Shown: positions 30,629 through 40,166, counted from the first letter of the stretch. The stretch: 64,000 nucleotides of DNA from Vibrio sp. 16 (GCF_963681195.1 NZ_OY808997.1:2232001-2296000), one strand, 5' to 3'. Made by a program: numbers and translations. Notes: generated by a model not told the origin, from the letters alone.

Positions 30629-31012
30629 ATGAGTAACCGTAAACCTTACGTTCGTGAAGTAAAACGTACATGGTGGAAAGATCATCCGTTTTACCGCTTC
30701 TACATGCTGCGTGAAGCAACCGTACTGCCTTTGGTGCTATTTACTTTGTTCCTGACATTTGGTCTGGGCGCACTCGTAAAAGGCCCAGAAGCATGGCAAA
30801 CCTGGCTCGGCTTTATGGCTAACCCTGTGGTAGTTGCGATTAACATCGTGGCTCTGTTAGGTAGCCTCCTGCACGCACAAACCTTCTTCAGCATGATGCC
30901 TCAGGTAATGCCGATTCGTTTGAAAGGTAAGCCAGTCGATAAGAAGATCATTGTTCTGACTCAATGGGCTGCTGTTGCTTTCATCTCACTTGTCGTTTTG
31001 GTCATCGTGTAA
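30629..31012 (+). CDS. frdC: Fumarate reductase membrane subunit C
   Basis: Hydrophobic anchor subunit that binds the quinone with FrdD. From the ATG at 30629 it has 127 residues: a basic N-terminus (NRKPYVREVKRTWWKDHPFY, the family signature) and three membrane helices at about 25-50, 60-87 and 103-125. A GGAGG site lies 7 bases before this ATG. An earlier in-frame ATG would overlap frdB and is not needed. frdD begins 12 bp later. Confidence 0.97.
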   Translation: MSNRKPYVREVKRTWWKDHPFYRFYMLREATVLPLVLFTLFLTFGLGALVKGPEAWQTWLGFMANPVVVAINIVALLGSLLHAQTFFSMMPQVMPIRLKGKPVDKKIIVLTQWAAVAFISLVVLVIV

Positions 31013-31024
31013 GGAGCTTTAACA

Positions 31025-31402
31025 ATGAAACCGAATTTTTCAGTAGATAGAGCACCGAAGCGTTCTGATGAGCCAATCTGGTGGGGGCTATTTGGCGCAG
31101 GTGGTACTTGGTTTGCAATGATCACCCCTGTTACGATTTTAGTGCTGGGTATTTTGGTACCTTTAGGCGTCATCAATGCTGATGCACTGAGTTATGAGCG
31201 TGTGTCTGAGTTTGCCACCAGCATCATTGGTGCCCTGTTCATTATCGGTACACTCGCACTGCCAATGTGGCATGCCATGCACCGTGTACACCACGGTATG
31301 CACGACCTTAAGTTCCACACGGGTGTCGTTGGCAAAGTGGCGTGTTACGCATTCGCAGGTTTGATTTCTGCACTAGCGGTTATCTTTATCTTTATGATTT
31401 AA
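31025..31402 (+). CDS. frdD: Fumarate reductase membrane subunit D
   Basis: Second membrane anchor of fumarate reductase. The 125 residues open with the family motif [18 protein letters not shown], followed by three membrane helices (about 27-52, 65-85 and 98-124) and the conserved [13 protein letters not shown] between helices 2 and 3. Preceded by an AAGGAG site and followed by a strong terminator, it ends the frdABCD operon. Confidence 0.97.
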   Translation: MKPNFSVDRAPKRSDEPIWWGLFGAGGTWFAMITPVTILVLGILVPLGVINADALSYERVSEFATSIIGALFIIGTLALPMWHAMHRVHHGMHDLKFHTGVVGKVACYAFAGLISALAVIFIFMI

Positions 31403-31420
31403 GAGACAAGATAAAATCAA

Positions 31421-31454
31421 AAAGAGGCTGATAGATACTATCAGCCTCTTTTTT
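31421..31454. terminator. Bidirectional terminator between frdD and the SPFH gene
   Basis: A 14 bp perfect stem (AAAGAGGCTGATAG with its complement) has a 3-base loop, with T runs on both strands. It ends frdABCD rightward and the SPFH gene leftward. The stem resembles that after mrcA (both contain AAAGAGGCTGAT). Confidence 0.93.
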
Positions 31455-31487
31455 CATACCTTCTCGAGCTTTAGGTTACCCATGTAC

Positions 31488-32891
31488 CTATTGCTGGGTC
31501 ACCTTCTTCGTTTGGTCCATAAGCCCCAAGGCGCCAAAGCCAGTGATTACGTCCAAGTTGGTTTTTAAGCCTGTTTCATCACTACCACCGATGTAGTTTT
31601 GCGGCATCTGAACTTGGAAGTTCTGCAAATTACTGTACAACGAGTTCGCCACATCGCGATTTAGCTCCGCTAGGTATACTTCACGGTTAGCGCCCAGTGC
31701 AGCGTACTTCGCTTTTAGAACTTCTGCTTCCGCTCGACCTTTTTCAAGTATCGCTTTGGCTTCAAATTCTGCCGATAGCGCGTTCGCTTTTTGGATGGCT
31801 AGGTTGGCTTCTGCTATCGCGAGCTCTTTCTCTTTTTCGACTTCAGCAAGACGTTTGGTTTTTTCAACTTCAACGATCTCACGCTCTGCAATTTGCCTCG
31901 CTACTTCAACTTCTTTCTGCTGAGAAATGATCGCCAGTTCCTTCTGACGCTGAGCGTCTTGTACTTCACGAGTTCGCTGGATCTCTTTTCGCAACTGCTC
32001 AGTTTCCGCTTGAGCTTTCGACGTCTCTTGCTCCTGAATTGCACGGATACGGTCGGCAACCAAACGCTTTTTGTCCGCTAATAGCTGATCAAGCTGCTTC
32101 TCTGGCTGAGGATCACCAATGGTTACCTGAGTCACTTGGATGCCATACTGCTGCAGAGGGTTATCTTGACGAATCGGTTGACCACTTGAGTCCACAACAG
32201 GCACGGTTTTCCAGACCAGTTGGTTGGTGCGTTGCAACTGATTAGCATTCGATTGATCAACCCCTACAGGTGCAAGATCTAGCTGTTCGACTTCAACCTG
32301 ACGACGCTCTGTGGTGTAGATACCATCACGCAGTTGATCGCCAAGCTTAGATTTAAACTGGTTCAGGCCTCCTTGGAAGAACTCTTCGCCTGTGTATTGA
32401 GTAGCGGTAATCACCGTCACGTTACGCGCATTTTTCACCAGCAAGGCATCAATTAAGTTGCTGTTGTTGCGAAACTCTCGGTGCATTTTCTTCACTGCTT
32501 CTGGATCATTACTCAGTTTGAAGCGAAATGTCACCGGGATTTGACCAATATAAGTATCGGCAAAACGCACTTGCACGGGATCAAGACGTTGATAAAAGTC
32601 TTCCCCTTTGCTGTTGCCGAATGAAACCGTAATCACCTGATCATACTGAGTGATTTTGGAAAGAAACGGCATTCTGAAGTGAATTCCAGGCTCGGTGAAT
32701 ACATCCAGTTCACCGGTGATGTTGTTTTGATGCACGTAACTGTAACCCGCGTCAGTCATCAAAACAGAGCTATTAATCGTTAAACCCAATGCGAGCAGCG
32801 GCACACCAAATACCGCGGCTTTTATACCTCGGTGTAGCATCTGGCGACGCTGTTCGACTTTCGTTGTCTGTCCTAAGCCAATATCGTACAT
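31488..32891 (-). CDS. SPFH/band-7 domain membrane protein (flotillin/prohibitin-like)
   Basis: 467-residue predicted inner-membrane protein. A membrane helix lies at about residues 20-40 (AVFGVPLLALGLTINSSVL), then the SPFH/band-7 domain at about 45-250 (GIHFRMPFLSKITQYDQVI, VTFRFKLSNDPEAV), a long charged coiled coil at about 270-400 rich in Glu, Lys, Ala and Gln, and a C-terminal globular or tail region. This is the layout of HflK, prohibitin and flotillin, but no protease-partner gene (HflC, NfeD) is adjacent. The ATG at 32891 is chosen for its AGGAG site 7 bases upstream; the frame extends 15 codons further. It may organise membrane microdomains or modulate FtsH; neither is shown. Confidence 0.85.
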   Translation of the reverse strand: MYDIGLGQTTKVEQRRQMLHRGIKAAVFGVPLLALGLTINSSVLMTDAGYSYVHQNNITGELDVFTEPGIHFRMPFLSKITQYDQVITVSFGNSKGEDFYQRLDPVQVRFADTYIGQIPVTFRFKLSNDPEAVKKMHREFRNNSNLIDALLVKNARNVTVITATQYTGEEFFQGGLNQFKSKLGDQLRDGIYTTERRQVEVEQLDLAPVGVDQSNANQLQRTNQLVWKTVPVVDSSGQPIRQDNPLQQYGIQVTQVTIGDPQPEKQLDQLLADKKRLVADRIRAIQEQETSKAQAETEQLRKEIQRTREVQDAQRQKELAIISQQKEVEVARQIAEREIVEVEKTKRLAEVEKEKELAIAEANLAIQKANALSAEFEAKAILEKGRAEAEVLKAKYAALGANREVYLAELNRDVANSLYSNLQNFQVQMPQNYIGGSDETGLKTNLDVITGFGALGLMDQTKKVTQQ

Positions 32892-33074
32892 TCTAATTCT
32901 CCTATACGTTGAATGAGTTCTCTTAAAACCAAACAAAAACAGAATGTTATAGAGACTCGCTTCAACGGCGTTAAATGTAACAAAACATTTAACTTAGGAA
33001 TAATCGAAAGATTCACATTAATTACATGTTTTTTCCGAAATATACACAAATCTTATTTATGAGCCGCAGATACA

Positions 33075-33101
33075 AAAACGCCGACCCAAAGGTCGGCGCT
33101 T
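33075..33101 (-). terminator. Terminator of hslVU
   Basis: CGCCGACC-caaa-GGTCGGCG is followed on the minus strand by TTTTTGT, 18 bp after the hslU stop. Confidence 0.9.
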
Positions 33102-33116
33102 TCAATACTTCAGTGA

Positions 33117-34451
33117 TTAAAGAATAAAGCGGCTTAGATCTTCATCTTCAATGGTATCGCCCAATTTTGCTTTCACGTAGTCAGCGTCGATTGTTAGCTT
33201 AGAGCCTGATTTATCTGTCGCTTCAAACGAGATCTCATCCATTAAGCGTTCCATCACAGTGTGCAAGCGACGAGCGCCAATGTTTTCCGTGGTCTCGTTA
33301 ACCGTCCACGCCGCTTCAGCGATTTGCGTGATGCCGTCTTCAGTAAACTCGATATCAACATCTTCGGTCTTCATTAGCGCAACGTATTGCTCTGTTAGAG
33401 ACGCTTTTGGCTCCGTCAAAATACGTTTGAAGTCATTGCTTGAAAGCGCTTCAAGTTCAACACGAATAGGCAGACGACCTTGCAGCTCTGGAATCAAATC
33501 TGATGGTTTCGCGACTTGGAATGCACCTGAAGCCACAAACAGAATGTGGTCTGTTTTGACCATGCCGTGCTTGGTTGACACTGTGCTACCTTCGATTAGA
33601 GGCAGTAAGTCACGCTGTACACCTTCTCGAGATACGTCAGGACCTGAGCTTTCACCACGCTTACAGATCTTGTCGATTTCATCAATGAAGACGATGCCGT
33701 TGTTCTCAACGTTAAAGATTGCCTGCTCTTTTAGCTCTTCTTGATTAACCAACTTCGCCGCTTCTTCTTCGGTCAATGCTTTGAATGCATCTTTGATTTT
33801 AAGCTTGCGCTTCTTCTTAGTGTCACCCGCGAGGTTTTGGAACATGCCTTGAAGCTGATTCGTCATCTCTTCCATGCCCGGAGGCGCCATGATTTCCACG
33901 CCCATTTGCGGCGCAGCCACATCGATTTCAATCTCTTTGTCGTCTAGCTTGCCTTCACGCAGCTTCTTACGGAAGATTTGACGAGTGTTTGATGAGCTTT
34001 CATCTTGCTGCTCATTCTGACCCCAAGCATCACGCGCTGGCGGCAGTAGCGCGTCAAGAATACGCTCTTCGGCTTGTTCTTCAGCACGGAATTTTACTTT
34101 TTCCATCGCTTGCTGGTGCGTCATTTTGATTGCTACGTCTGTCAGATCGCGGATGATGGTTTCCACTTCCTTACCTACGTAGCCAACTTCAGTAAATTTC
34201 GTCGCTTCAACCTTGATGAAAGGCGCATTGGCCAGTTTCGCCAGACGACGAGCGATTTCTGTTTTACCGACACCGGTTGGACCAATCATTAGGATGTTCT
34301 TCGGTGTCACTTCAACACGCAAGCTTTCTTCCAATTGCATACGGCGCCAGCGGTTACGCAGCGCAATCGCAACTGAGCGTTTCGCGTTTTCTTGACCAAT
34401 GATATGGCGGTTGAGTTCATGAACAATTTCGCGAGGAGTCATTTCAGACAT
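33117..34451 (-). CDS. hslU: ATPase subunit of the HslVU (ClpYQ) protease
   Basis: Hexameric AAA+ unfoldase that feeds substrates to HslV. The 444 residues contain Walker A GPTGVGKT at 57-64, a long I-domain insertion (about 110-245; rich in Glu, Lys and Gln), Walker B IVFIDEID, the sensor region with arginine finger ([12 protein letters not shown]) and the C-terminal tail EDLSRFIL that inserts into HslV. It follows hslV after 37 bp in one operon. Confidence 0.98.
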   Translation of the reverse strand: MSEMTPREIVHELNRHIIGQENAKRSVAIALRNRWRRMQLEESLRVEVTPKNILMIGPTGVGKTEIARRLAKLANAPFIKVEATKFTEVGYVGKEVETIIRDLTDVAIKMTHQQAMEKVKFRAEEQAEERILDALLPPARDAWGQNEQQDESSSNTRQIFRKKLREGKLDDKEIEIDVAAPQMGVEIMAPPGMEEMTNQLQGMFQNLAGDTKKKRKLKIKDAFKALTEEEAAKLVNQEELKEQAIFNVENNGIVFIDEIDKICKRGESSGPDVSREGVQRDLLPLIEGSTVSTKHGMVKTDHILFVASGAFQVAKPSDLIPELQGRLPIRVELEALSSNDFKRILTEPKASLTEQYVALMKTEDVDIEFTEDGITQIAEAAWTVNETTENIGARRLHTVMERLMDEISFEATDKSGSKLTIDADYVKAKLGDTIEDEDLSRFIL

Positions 34452-34488
34452 AATCAGTTTCCTTAAATTTGTTTGCCACTATCTTTGG

Positions 34489-35034
34489 TTATTCAGCGAT
34501 TTTCTCAGCTGGAATTTCTAGTTCTTCAATAGTGTGGTGATGGTTAGTGAATACACAGATATCACCGGCAATTTTCAGTGATTTCTCTGCGATTTCACGC
34601 GCATCTAATTCAGTATTTTCAAGCAGAGCCGTTGCCGCGGCTTGAGCAAAGTTGCCCCCTGAACCAATCGCAATCAGGTCGTTTTCAGGCTGAACGACAT
34701 CACCGTTACCCGTAATGATAAGTGACGCTGTTTCGTCAGCCACCGCTAGCAAAGCTTCTAACTTACGAAGTGCGCGATCGCTACGCCAATCTTTTGCCAG
34801 CTCCACTGCTGCTTTGGTCAAATGACCTTGATGCATCTGCAGCTTACTTTCAAACTTTTCAAACAGCGTGAAGGCATCAGCCGTACCACCAGCAAAGCCC
34901 GCTAGAACTTTGTTGTTATAGAGGCGACGCACTTTGCGCGCATTGCCCTTCATTACTGTGTTACCTAGAGATACTTGTCCATCACCAGCGATGACGACTT
35001 TGTTATTACGACGTACAGATACAATGGTAGTCAC
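34489..35034 (-). CDS. hslV: Peptidase subunit of the HslVU protease
   Basis: Proteasome-beta-like threonine peptidase forming a double hexamer. The start is GTG; after Met removal the N-terminus TTIVSVRR exposes the catalytic Thr1. The 181 residues include [18 protein letters not shown] with Asp17/Lys33-type residues, and [14 protein letters not shown]. It heads the hslVU operon behind a sigma-32-like promoter, so heat-shock induction is expected. Confidence 0.98.
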   Translation of the reverse strand: MTTIVSVRRNNKVVIAGDGQVSLGNTVMKGNARKVRRLYNNKVLAGFAGGTADAFTLFEKFESKLQMHQGHLTKAAVELAKDWRSDRALRKLEALLAVADETASLIITGNGDVVQPENDLIAIGSGGNFAQAAATALLENTELDAREIAEKSLKIAGDICVFTNHHHTIEELEIPAEKIAE

Positions 35035-35076
35035 GAGTAGGGCCTCATAGTTGTTTTAATCTCAGTGTTAAAGATT

Positions 35077-35107
35077 ATATGAGGCTACCCAAAGAGGAAT
35101 TCAAGGG
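35077..35107 (-). promoter_or_regulatory. Sigma-32-like heat-shock promoter of hslVU
   Basis: On the minus strand CCCTTGAA (35107-35100) and CCTCATAT (35084-35077) are separated by 15 bases. They match the RpoH -35 (CCCTTGAA) and -10 (CCCCATNT) elements with one mismatch in the -10. The -10 ends about 42 bp before the hslV start codon. Confidence 0.72.
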
Positions 35108-35126
35108 AACAACCTTGAGATAGAAA

Positions 35127-35155
35127 TGAAAAACGAACCCCGAGAGGTTCGTTTT
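35127..35155 (-). terminator. Terminator of ftsN
   Basis: AACGAACC and GGTTCGTT arms have a 6-base loop, with T5 on the minus strand (and T6 on the plus). It lies just after the ftsN stop and upstream of the hslVU promoter, separating the two units. Confidence 0.88.
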
Positions 35156-35162
35156 TTGTGTT

Positions 35163-35708
35163 TTACTGTGCTTCTTTCCAAATCGCGCAAGGCTCGATCT
35201 TAGCGCGTTGAAGTTTGTGCTTATCTCGCTCTGCATCACGCTTAAATTTGTAAGGCCCTAGTACCACGCGATACCAACTGCTGCCCTCTTTTTTGCGGAT
35301 TTTGCTATTGATACCCTGAAATGCGATATCCAGTTTGCGTGCTTCCGCTTGCTGAGCGTTTTTGTACGCACCACACTGCATGATGTAAGGGATTTCGGAA
35401 ACCACTTGCTCCTTCGCTTGCACTTCCACTTCGCGGTTTGGCAAGCTTTCAACGTAATCCCATTTCTCCTCAGGAGGAGGAGGTAACGTCGCTTTTGGTT
35501 TCGGCTTTGGCTTAGGTTTTGTTTCGACAACAGGTGCTGGCGGTTCAGGGTCTGTGCTTAGGGTATACAAGCCATAACCAAAGACAGACACCAATAGAAT
35601 GGCGATAAGTCCACTACGCCAGGGTTTTCGACGAGGAGCCGCTTGTTTGCGTGTAGGTTTACGCCCACTGCTGCCTCGGCCACGTTTTACATAATCTTTG
35701 TTTGCCAC
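35163..35708 (-). CDS. ftsN: Cell division protein FtsN (short form)
   Basis: Bitopic division protein that triggers septal peptidoglycan synthesis. The 181 residues comprise a basic cytoplasmic N-terminus (NKDYVKRGRGSSGRK), one membrane helix at about 31-50, a Pro/Lys-rich periplasmic linker (KPKPKPKATLPPPPEEKWDY) and a C-terminal SPOR domain (about 108-178; IPYIMQCGAYKNAQQAEARK, VVLGPYKFKRDAERDK) that binds denuded glycan. It is much shorter than E. coli FtsN (319 residues) because the linker is brief. The start is GTG with a poor ribosome binding site. The order cytR-ftsN-hslVU is as in E. coli. Confidence 0.94.
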   Translation of the reverse strand: MANKDYVKRGRGSSGRKPTRKQAAPRRKPWRSGLIAILLVSVFGYGLYTLSTDPEPPAPVVETKPKPKPKPKATLPPPPEEKWDYVESLPNREVEVQAKEQVVSEIPYIMQCGAYKNAQQAEARKLDIAFQGINSKIRKKEGSSWYRVVLGPYKFKRDAERDKHKLQRAKIEPCAIWKEAQ

Positions 35709-35820
35709 TGTTGTACATCAATCATAGGTGAGCCACTGCCGATATGGTAATGCAGATTGCCAAACGATGACAGAGGGGAAATGGAAGCGGCGCAGCAAAA
35801 TACGCCGCTTTTGGTTGTCG

Positions 35821-36828
35821 TTACAGTACTCTTGGTGGCGCCGCGCTCTCTCTCACAACAAGATTCGTCTCGAGCAGCCTTGAACCAGCACGTACATCAT
35901 GCCCTCGAAGCAGCTCAAGCATCATCAACATGGCTTGGCGCCCAATCTCATACCTTGGCTGAGAAATCGTGGTTAGCGGCGGATCGCAATACTGGGCGAA
36001 CTGAATGTCATCGAAGCCAACGACAGACAAATCTTGTGGGACCCGTAGCCCTAACTTCTTCGCTTCTTGGATCGCGCCAATGGCCATCGCATCATTGTGA
36101 CAGAATACCGCGGTAGGCGGCTCTTTGAGCGCAAGTAGTTGGCGAACCGCCTTCGCACCCGCTTCAAAGGTAAAGTCTCCATTAGTGCAGTAGTTGGCGT
36201 TCATGGTGATGCCCGCACGGCGCAGCGCTTGTTGATAACCTTGATGGCGGAACTGACACAAAACCGCGGATTCTGGACCCGAAATTTGTGCGACACGTTT
36301 GTGCCCCATTTGCGTCAAATAGTTCACTGCCTCAAACGCCGATGTTAAGTTGTCGATATGAACTGTAGGAAGCTCTAGCTCAGGTGCAAATTCACATGCC
36401 ATCACCATCGGAGGCAGGTTTTTTTGCTCTGGCTTACTGACATCAAAAGGAAGGTCGGTACCAAGTAGCAACATGCCATCTGCCTGCTTGGTAAAGACGA
36501 GATTCACAAATGAGCTTTCACGTTTTTTCTGTTGGCCGCTGTCGCCGAGTAAAACGATGTAGCCATGTTCCATTGCTGCGTCTTCGATTCCACGGATGAT
36601 TTCTGTGTAATAGGGGTCACAGATGTCTGGAATGATAGCAATGATGGTTTTGGACTCATTGCGACGCAAATTACGCGCTAAAGAGTTCGGTGAGTATCCA
36701 GCTTCTAGCACTGCATCTTCTACTCGTTTCCTGGTAGCAGAAGACACTTTTTCGGGATTCATCAACGCACGAGAAACCGTCGCTGTCGAAACGCCTGCTA
36801 GCTGGGCAACATCCTTCATTGTCGCCAT
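35821..36828 (-). CDS. cytR: LacI-family nucleoside-responsive repressor CytR
   Basis: Represses nucleoside uptake and catabolism genes together with CRP and, in Vibrio, also affects competence and chitin behaviour. From the ATG at 36828 it has 335 residues: the LacI helix-turn-helix MKDVAQLAGVSTATVSRAL with hinge helix, then a periplasmic-binding-protein-like effector domain (IIAIIPDICDPYYTEIIRGI to VVGFDDIQFAQYCDPPLTTI). The frame is open to 36894, but homologues start MATMKDVAQ. The 112 bp between ftsN and cytR hold a GC-rich hairpin (AAGCGGCG/CGCCGCTT, 35785-35810) without a clear T run on the minus strand. Confidence 0.95.
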   Translation of the reverse strand: MATMKDVAQLAGVSTATVSRALMNPEKVSSATRKRVEDAVLEAGYSPNSLARNLRRNESKTIIAIIPDICDPYYTEIIRGIEDAAMEHGYIVLLGDSGQQKKRESSFVNLVFTKQADGMLLLGTDLPFDVSKPEQKNLPPMVMACEFAPELELPTVHIDNLTSAFEAVNYLTQMGHKRVAQISGPESAVLCQFRHQGYQQALRRAGITMNANYCTNGDFTFEAGAKAVRQLLALKEPPTAVFCHNDAMAIGAIQEAKKLGLRVPQDLSVVGFDDIQFAQYCDPPLTTISQPRYEIGRQAMLMMLELLRGHDVRAGSRLLETNLVVRESAAPPRVL

Positions 36829-37181
36829 AAAAATTTTACCCTCTTCAATTTCCAACATTGGTAGCGCGGTGCCACCTAAACCTTGTTGAGTCACATCCTC
36901 TCGTTCTGATTGTCGGGAGTGACGATGATGAGCTAAAGCTCATTCTTATGGTTCATTTGCACGAAGCAAACGATTAACTTGCCGCGATATCGTGGGCATA
37001 GTCAAGTAATACTTGGTCTAGTTTATTCATTTCGTCATTCAAAGTTACGGGAGATTTAACAAAACGAGCAGCTCAAACAAGATCTCAATCACAAATAAAT
37101 GAAAAACATGCAAATCATTAATCTTGCAGCAACTAATTCATCCAACATTGATAACGCAAGCGAATGAATCCCCCAAAAGGA
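36829..37181 (-). promoter_or_regulatory. cytR upstream region with CytR- and CRP-like sites
   Basis: This 353 bp gap separates cytR from the upstream priA gene. An inverted repeat TGCAA-N10-TTGCA at 37109-37128 resembles the paired half-sites bound by CytR. A CRP-like CAAGA-N6-TCACA (one half perfect, the other poor) lies at 37078-37093. In E. coli cytR is autoregulated with CRP, so the arrangement is plausible. No gene is visible here. Confidence 0.5.
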
Positions 37182-39383
37182 CTAGCTGAGATCTTGCGGT
37201 TCAATATCCATAGTCCAACGCACTTTTTTCGCGCTAGGCAGCATTTGAATGACAGGCTTGGCGCTCGACAGTAATTTTTGCATCGTAGAGCGTTGCTGGG
37301 TTTGCAGTAGTAAGTGCCAACGGTATTTACCTGCACGTTTGGCCAAGGGGGCGGGCGTCGGTCCTAACACTTGGCAACCATCATCAAACAGCGGATGAGC
37401 CTCTAGGGTGTGACGGACTTGACGCAAAAACTCTTCAACCAATGGGCTTTGATTGGCCTCAGCTCGAAACAAGGTAAGGAATGTATACGGCGGTAGCATC
37501 GCCAGTTTGCGCTCTTGAAGCGCGGTCTCTGCAAAATGACGATAGCTCTTGGTTAGTAGCGCCTGCAATAAACTATGTTCAGGGTGGTGGGTTTGCAGCA
37601 CAACTTCCCCAGGTTTACTCGCGCGTCCTGCCCGACCAGCAACTTGAATGAACAGCTGAGCTAAACGTTCAGAAGCGCGAAAATCACTGCTGTAAAGGGA
37701 GCCGTCAACATCCAACAGCCCGACTAACGTGACATCGGGGAAGTGATGCCCTTTGGCAAGCATCTGGGTTCCAATCAGGATCTGATACTCACCATTTCGG
37801 ATCGCAGAGAGCGCGGACTCAAGGCTTCCTTTTCTGCGAGTGCTGTCTCTGTCAATTCGTATCGCTTTGTAATCTGGAAATAGCTGCGCGAGTTGTGCTT
37901 CTAATTGCTCAGTTCCGACACCGACCGTCACCAAGTGCGTCGAGCCACATCCTTGACACTGGTGAATAATGGGTTGCTGAGATCCACAGTGATGGCAACG
38001 AATCTCGTTACTGTACTGGTGGTAGGTATAGTAGGCATCACAGCGTTTACATTCTGCAATCCAACCACATTCGTGGCACATAAGAGCCGGAGAGAAGCCA
38101 CGTCGGTTAAGAAACAGCATCACTTGATTGCCAGCCTGTAAGTGCTTACGCATTTCGGCAATCAAAGGCGCAGAGAGACCACTCTCTAAGTACAATCCTT
38201 TGATATCTAGTACTTTGTTGGTGGTTGGCGTCGCATTACCCGCTCGCTTAGAGAGGATCAAGTGGTGATACTTGCCTTGCAGTGCATTATGGAGCGTTTC
38301 CAGCGCAGGGGTCGCAGATCCAAGCACAATAGGAATCTGCTCTTTGTTCGCTCTCATAACCGCAACATCCCGAGCATGGTAACGGAGACTGTCTTGCTGT
38401 TTATACGAAGCGTCATGCTCTTCATCAACGATGATAATGCCCAAGTTGTGAAACGGCGTAAGCAATGCTGACCGAGTACCAATAACAATCCCCGCCGCGT
38501 TATCTCGAGCCGAAAGCCACGCGTTCAATCTTTCGCTATCATTCAGTCCTGAGTGAATCACTTCAACAGGAACCGTGAAACGCTTTTTGAATCGATTGAT
38601 GGTTTGAGGAGTAAGGCCAATTTCCGGAACCAGGACTAACGCCTGCTTTCCTTTCTCAAGTACAGGTTTTATCAAGTTGAGATACACTTCGGTTTTACCT
38701 GATCCCGTTACCCCTTCCAGCAAAAAGCACCCAAAACCATCGATACTATTGACGGTCGCAATCGCCACCGCTTGTTCAGTGTTGAGCTTCGGCTTCTCAA
38801 CAGACGCTTCAACGTCTTGGCTCCAATCTCGAATAACGGGTTTGCGCTCAATCGATTCTATCCACCCTTTCTCACTTAACGTTTTTAGAACGCTAGAACT
38901 GATGTCTTGATCAATAAACACCTGGTGAGGAACAGGTCCAAGCTCGAGCATGTGCATCACTTTCGCCTGTTGTACTGCTCGACCAAAACCCTGCATGAAT
39001 TGGTCACGCCCCAGCGACGTCAGTTGCCACTCCACCAGCGCGGCAAAATCGGCAGGCTTGCCCTTTCTTAAGGCACTCGGCATAGCATTAAGTAAGGTAT
39101 CGCCCAGCGGGTACTGATAGAACTGGCTACACCAATACAACAAAGAGTAAAGCGTATCTGGCCAGACAGGTTGGCTATCAAGTACTTGTTTGATCGGTTT
39201 GAGCTTATCAACCCCAAATTCCGACTCATTCACCAACGCGGTAACCACACCAACCAGAGTTTGTCGACCAAACGGCACCGACACTCGTCCGCCGATAATC
39301 GGAAACGCATGTGAAGGGATCTGATAATCAAACTGTTTGTCCAGTGGAACAGGTAACGCCACTCGCGCAATCGTTGGTCGCAT
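37182..39383 (-). CDS. priA: Primosomal replication-restart helicase PriA
   Basis: Superfamily 2 3'-5' DNA helicase that reloads the replisome at stalled forks. From the ATG at 39383 it has 733 residues: an N-terminal 3'-DNA-binding domain (RPTIARVALPVPLDKQFDY), helicase Walker A GVTGSGKTEVYL, the DEEH box VDEEHDASYKQ, a zinc-binding insert with four CxxC pairs (CHECGWIAECKRC, CHHCG, CQGCG), helicase motif VI QVAGRAGRASKPGEV and the C-terminal domain. The ATG at 39392 (three residues longer) is an equal alternative; the TTG at 39416 is less likely. It is divergent from rpmE, as in E. coli. Confidence 0.96.
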   Translation of the reverse strand: MRPTIARVALPVPLDKQFDYQIPSHAFPIIGGRVSVPFGRQTLVGVVTALVNESEFGVDKLKPIKQVLDSQPVWPDTLYSLLYWCSQFYQYPLGDTLLNAMPSALRKGKPADFAALVEWQLTSLGRDQFMQGFGRAVQQAKVMHMLELGPVPHQVFIDQDISSSVLKTLSEKGWIESIERKPVIRDWSQDVEASVEKPKLNTEQAVAIATVNSIDGFGCFLLEGVTGSGKTEVYLNLIKPVLEKGKQALVLVPEIGLTPQTINRFKKRFTVPVEVIHSGLNDSERLNAWLSARDNAAGIVIGTRSALLTPFHNLGIIIVDEEHDASYKQQDSLRYHARDVAVMRANKEQIPIVLGSATPALETLHNALQGKYHHLILSKRAGNATPTTNKVLDIKGLYLESGLSAPLIAEMRKHLQAGNQVMLFLNRRGFSPALMCHECGWIAECKRCDAYYTYHQYSNEIRCHHCGSQQPIIHQCQGCGSTHLVTVGVGTEQLEAQLAQLFPDYKAIRIDRDSTRRKGSLESALSAIRNGEYQILIGTQMLAKGHHFPDVTLVGLLDVDGSLYSSDFRASERLAQLFIQVAGRAGRASKPGEVVLQTHHPEHSLLQALLTKSYRHFAETALQERKLAMLPPYTFLTLFRAEANQSPLVEEFLRQVRHTLEAHPLFDDGCQVLGPTPAPLAKRAGKYRWHLLLQTQQRSTMQKLLSSAKPVIQMLPSAKKVRWTMDIEPQDLS

Positions 39384-39640
39384 AATAGCCATTAAAGAAG
39401 TGTAAAGTGAGACCAAACCAGTGTAAGGGAAAAGGTCAAAAGTAGAAAGAGACGGGATTTGCTGACCAAAACTTAGCTTGAGAGAATACCAACAAGCACC
39501 TTTGCCATATTCGGCTAAAAAAGTAGCACTTTTCTCTGTAAACGGGTTGATTCAGAGAGATGGATTCATTACTATAGCGCGCCTTAGAGATATGGCTCGC
39601 CAATGGCAGCGGTATCCAAGCTATTTTTTAACTACGTGTG

Positions 39641-39669
39641 GTGTCCGGCTAAGATTCGGATAGCGACAC
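39641..39669 (+). promoter_or_regulatory. Possible rpmE mRNA leader structure
   Basis: GTG-TCCG and CGGA...CAC arms enclose about 9 bases, ending some 22 bp before the rpmE start. Ribosomal protein L31 leaders are known in gammaproteobacteria, and this hairpin sits in the right place, but I cannot confirm a family match. The rest of the 308 bp priA-rpmE gap (39384-39691) shows no gene. Confidence 0.35.
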
Positions 39670-39691
39670 GGCCTATATTAGAGGTTCTCCC

Positions 39692-39910
39692 ATGAAAGCT
39701 GGTATCCACCCAGAGTACAAAGCTGTTAAAGCAACATGTTCTTGTGGCAACTCTTTTGAGTTCAACTCAACTCTAGCTAAAGAGTCAATCCACCTAGACG
39801 TATGTGACAAATGTCACCCATTCTACACTGGTAAGCAACGTATCGTTGATACAGGCGGCCGTGTTGATCGCTTCAACAAGCGTTTCGGTGCTCTATCAAG
39901 CAAGAAGTAA
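39692..39910 (+). CDS. rpmE: Ribosomal protein L31 (zinc-binding form)
   Basis: Large-subunit protein bridging the 50S central protuberance and the 30S head. The 72 residues include the zinc-ligand cysteines of the C+ paralogue: CSCG at about 16-18, and [13 protein letters not shown] at 37-40. [10 protein letters not shown] at the start and [14 protein letters not shown] near the end are family signatures. Codon use is highly biased, as for other ribosomal genes. A zinc-free paralogue would be expected elsewhere in the genome. Confidence 0.98.
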   Translation: MKAGIHPEYKAVKATCSCGNSFEFNSTLAKESIHLDVCDKCHPFYTGKQRIVDTGGRVDRFNKRFGALSSKK

Positions 39911-39931
39911 TCACTTCTTAACCGAATCTAA

Positions 39932-39956
39932 AAAGGACGCTCTGGCGTCCTTTTTT
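39932..39956 (+). terminator. Terminator of rpmE
   Basis: AAAGGACGC-tctg-GCGTCCTTT is followed by TTTTG, 22 bp after the rpmE stop. Confidence 0.92.
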
Positions 39957-40095
39957 GTTTTTCACGTTCAGAAAAGTCTCTATTAACGCAGTGTATTGCT
40001 TCATCAATATTGAGAATTCCTAGCGACATCTCTATTCATCTGGTCTAATCTCCAGTGAATTGACACCTTTTGGCGTTACAGGTCGCATTCTGACC

Positions 40096-40124
40096 TTTGC
40101 AGCTTGACTTAGTTACTCTAGAAT
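40096..40124 (+). promoter_or_regulatory. Candidate sigma-70 promoter of the malic enzyme gene
   Basis: TTTGCA (40096-40101) and TAGAAT (40119-40124) with a 17 bp spacer lie about 43 bp before the ATG at 40167. Confidence 0.45.
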
Positions 40125-40166
40125 GGATTCCCCCTTTCCAAACATTAATAACGAGTACCTACACCT

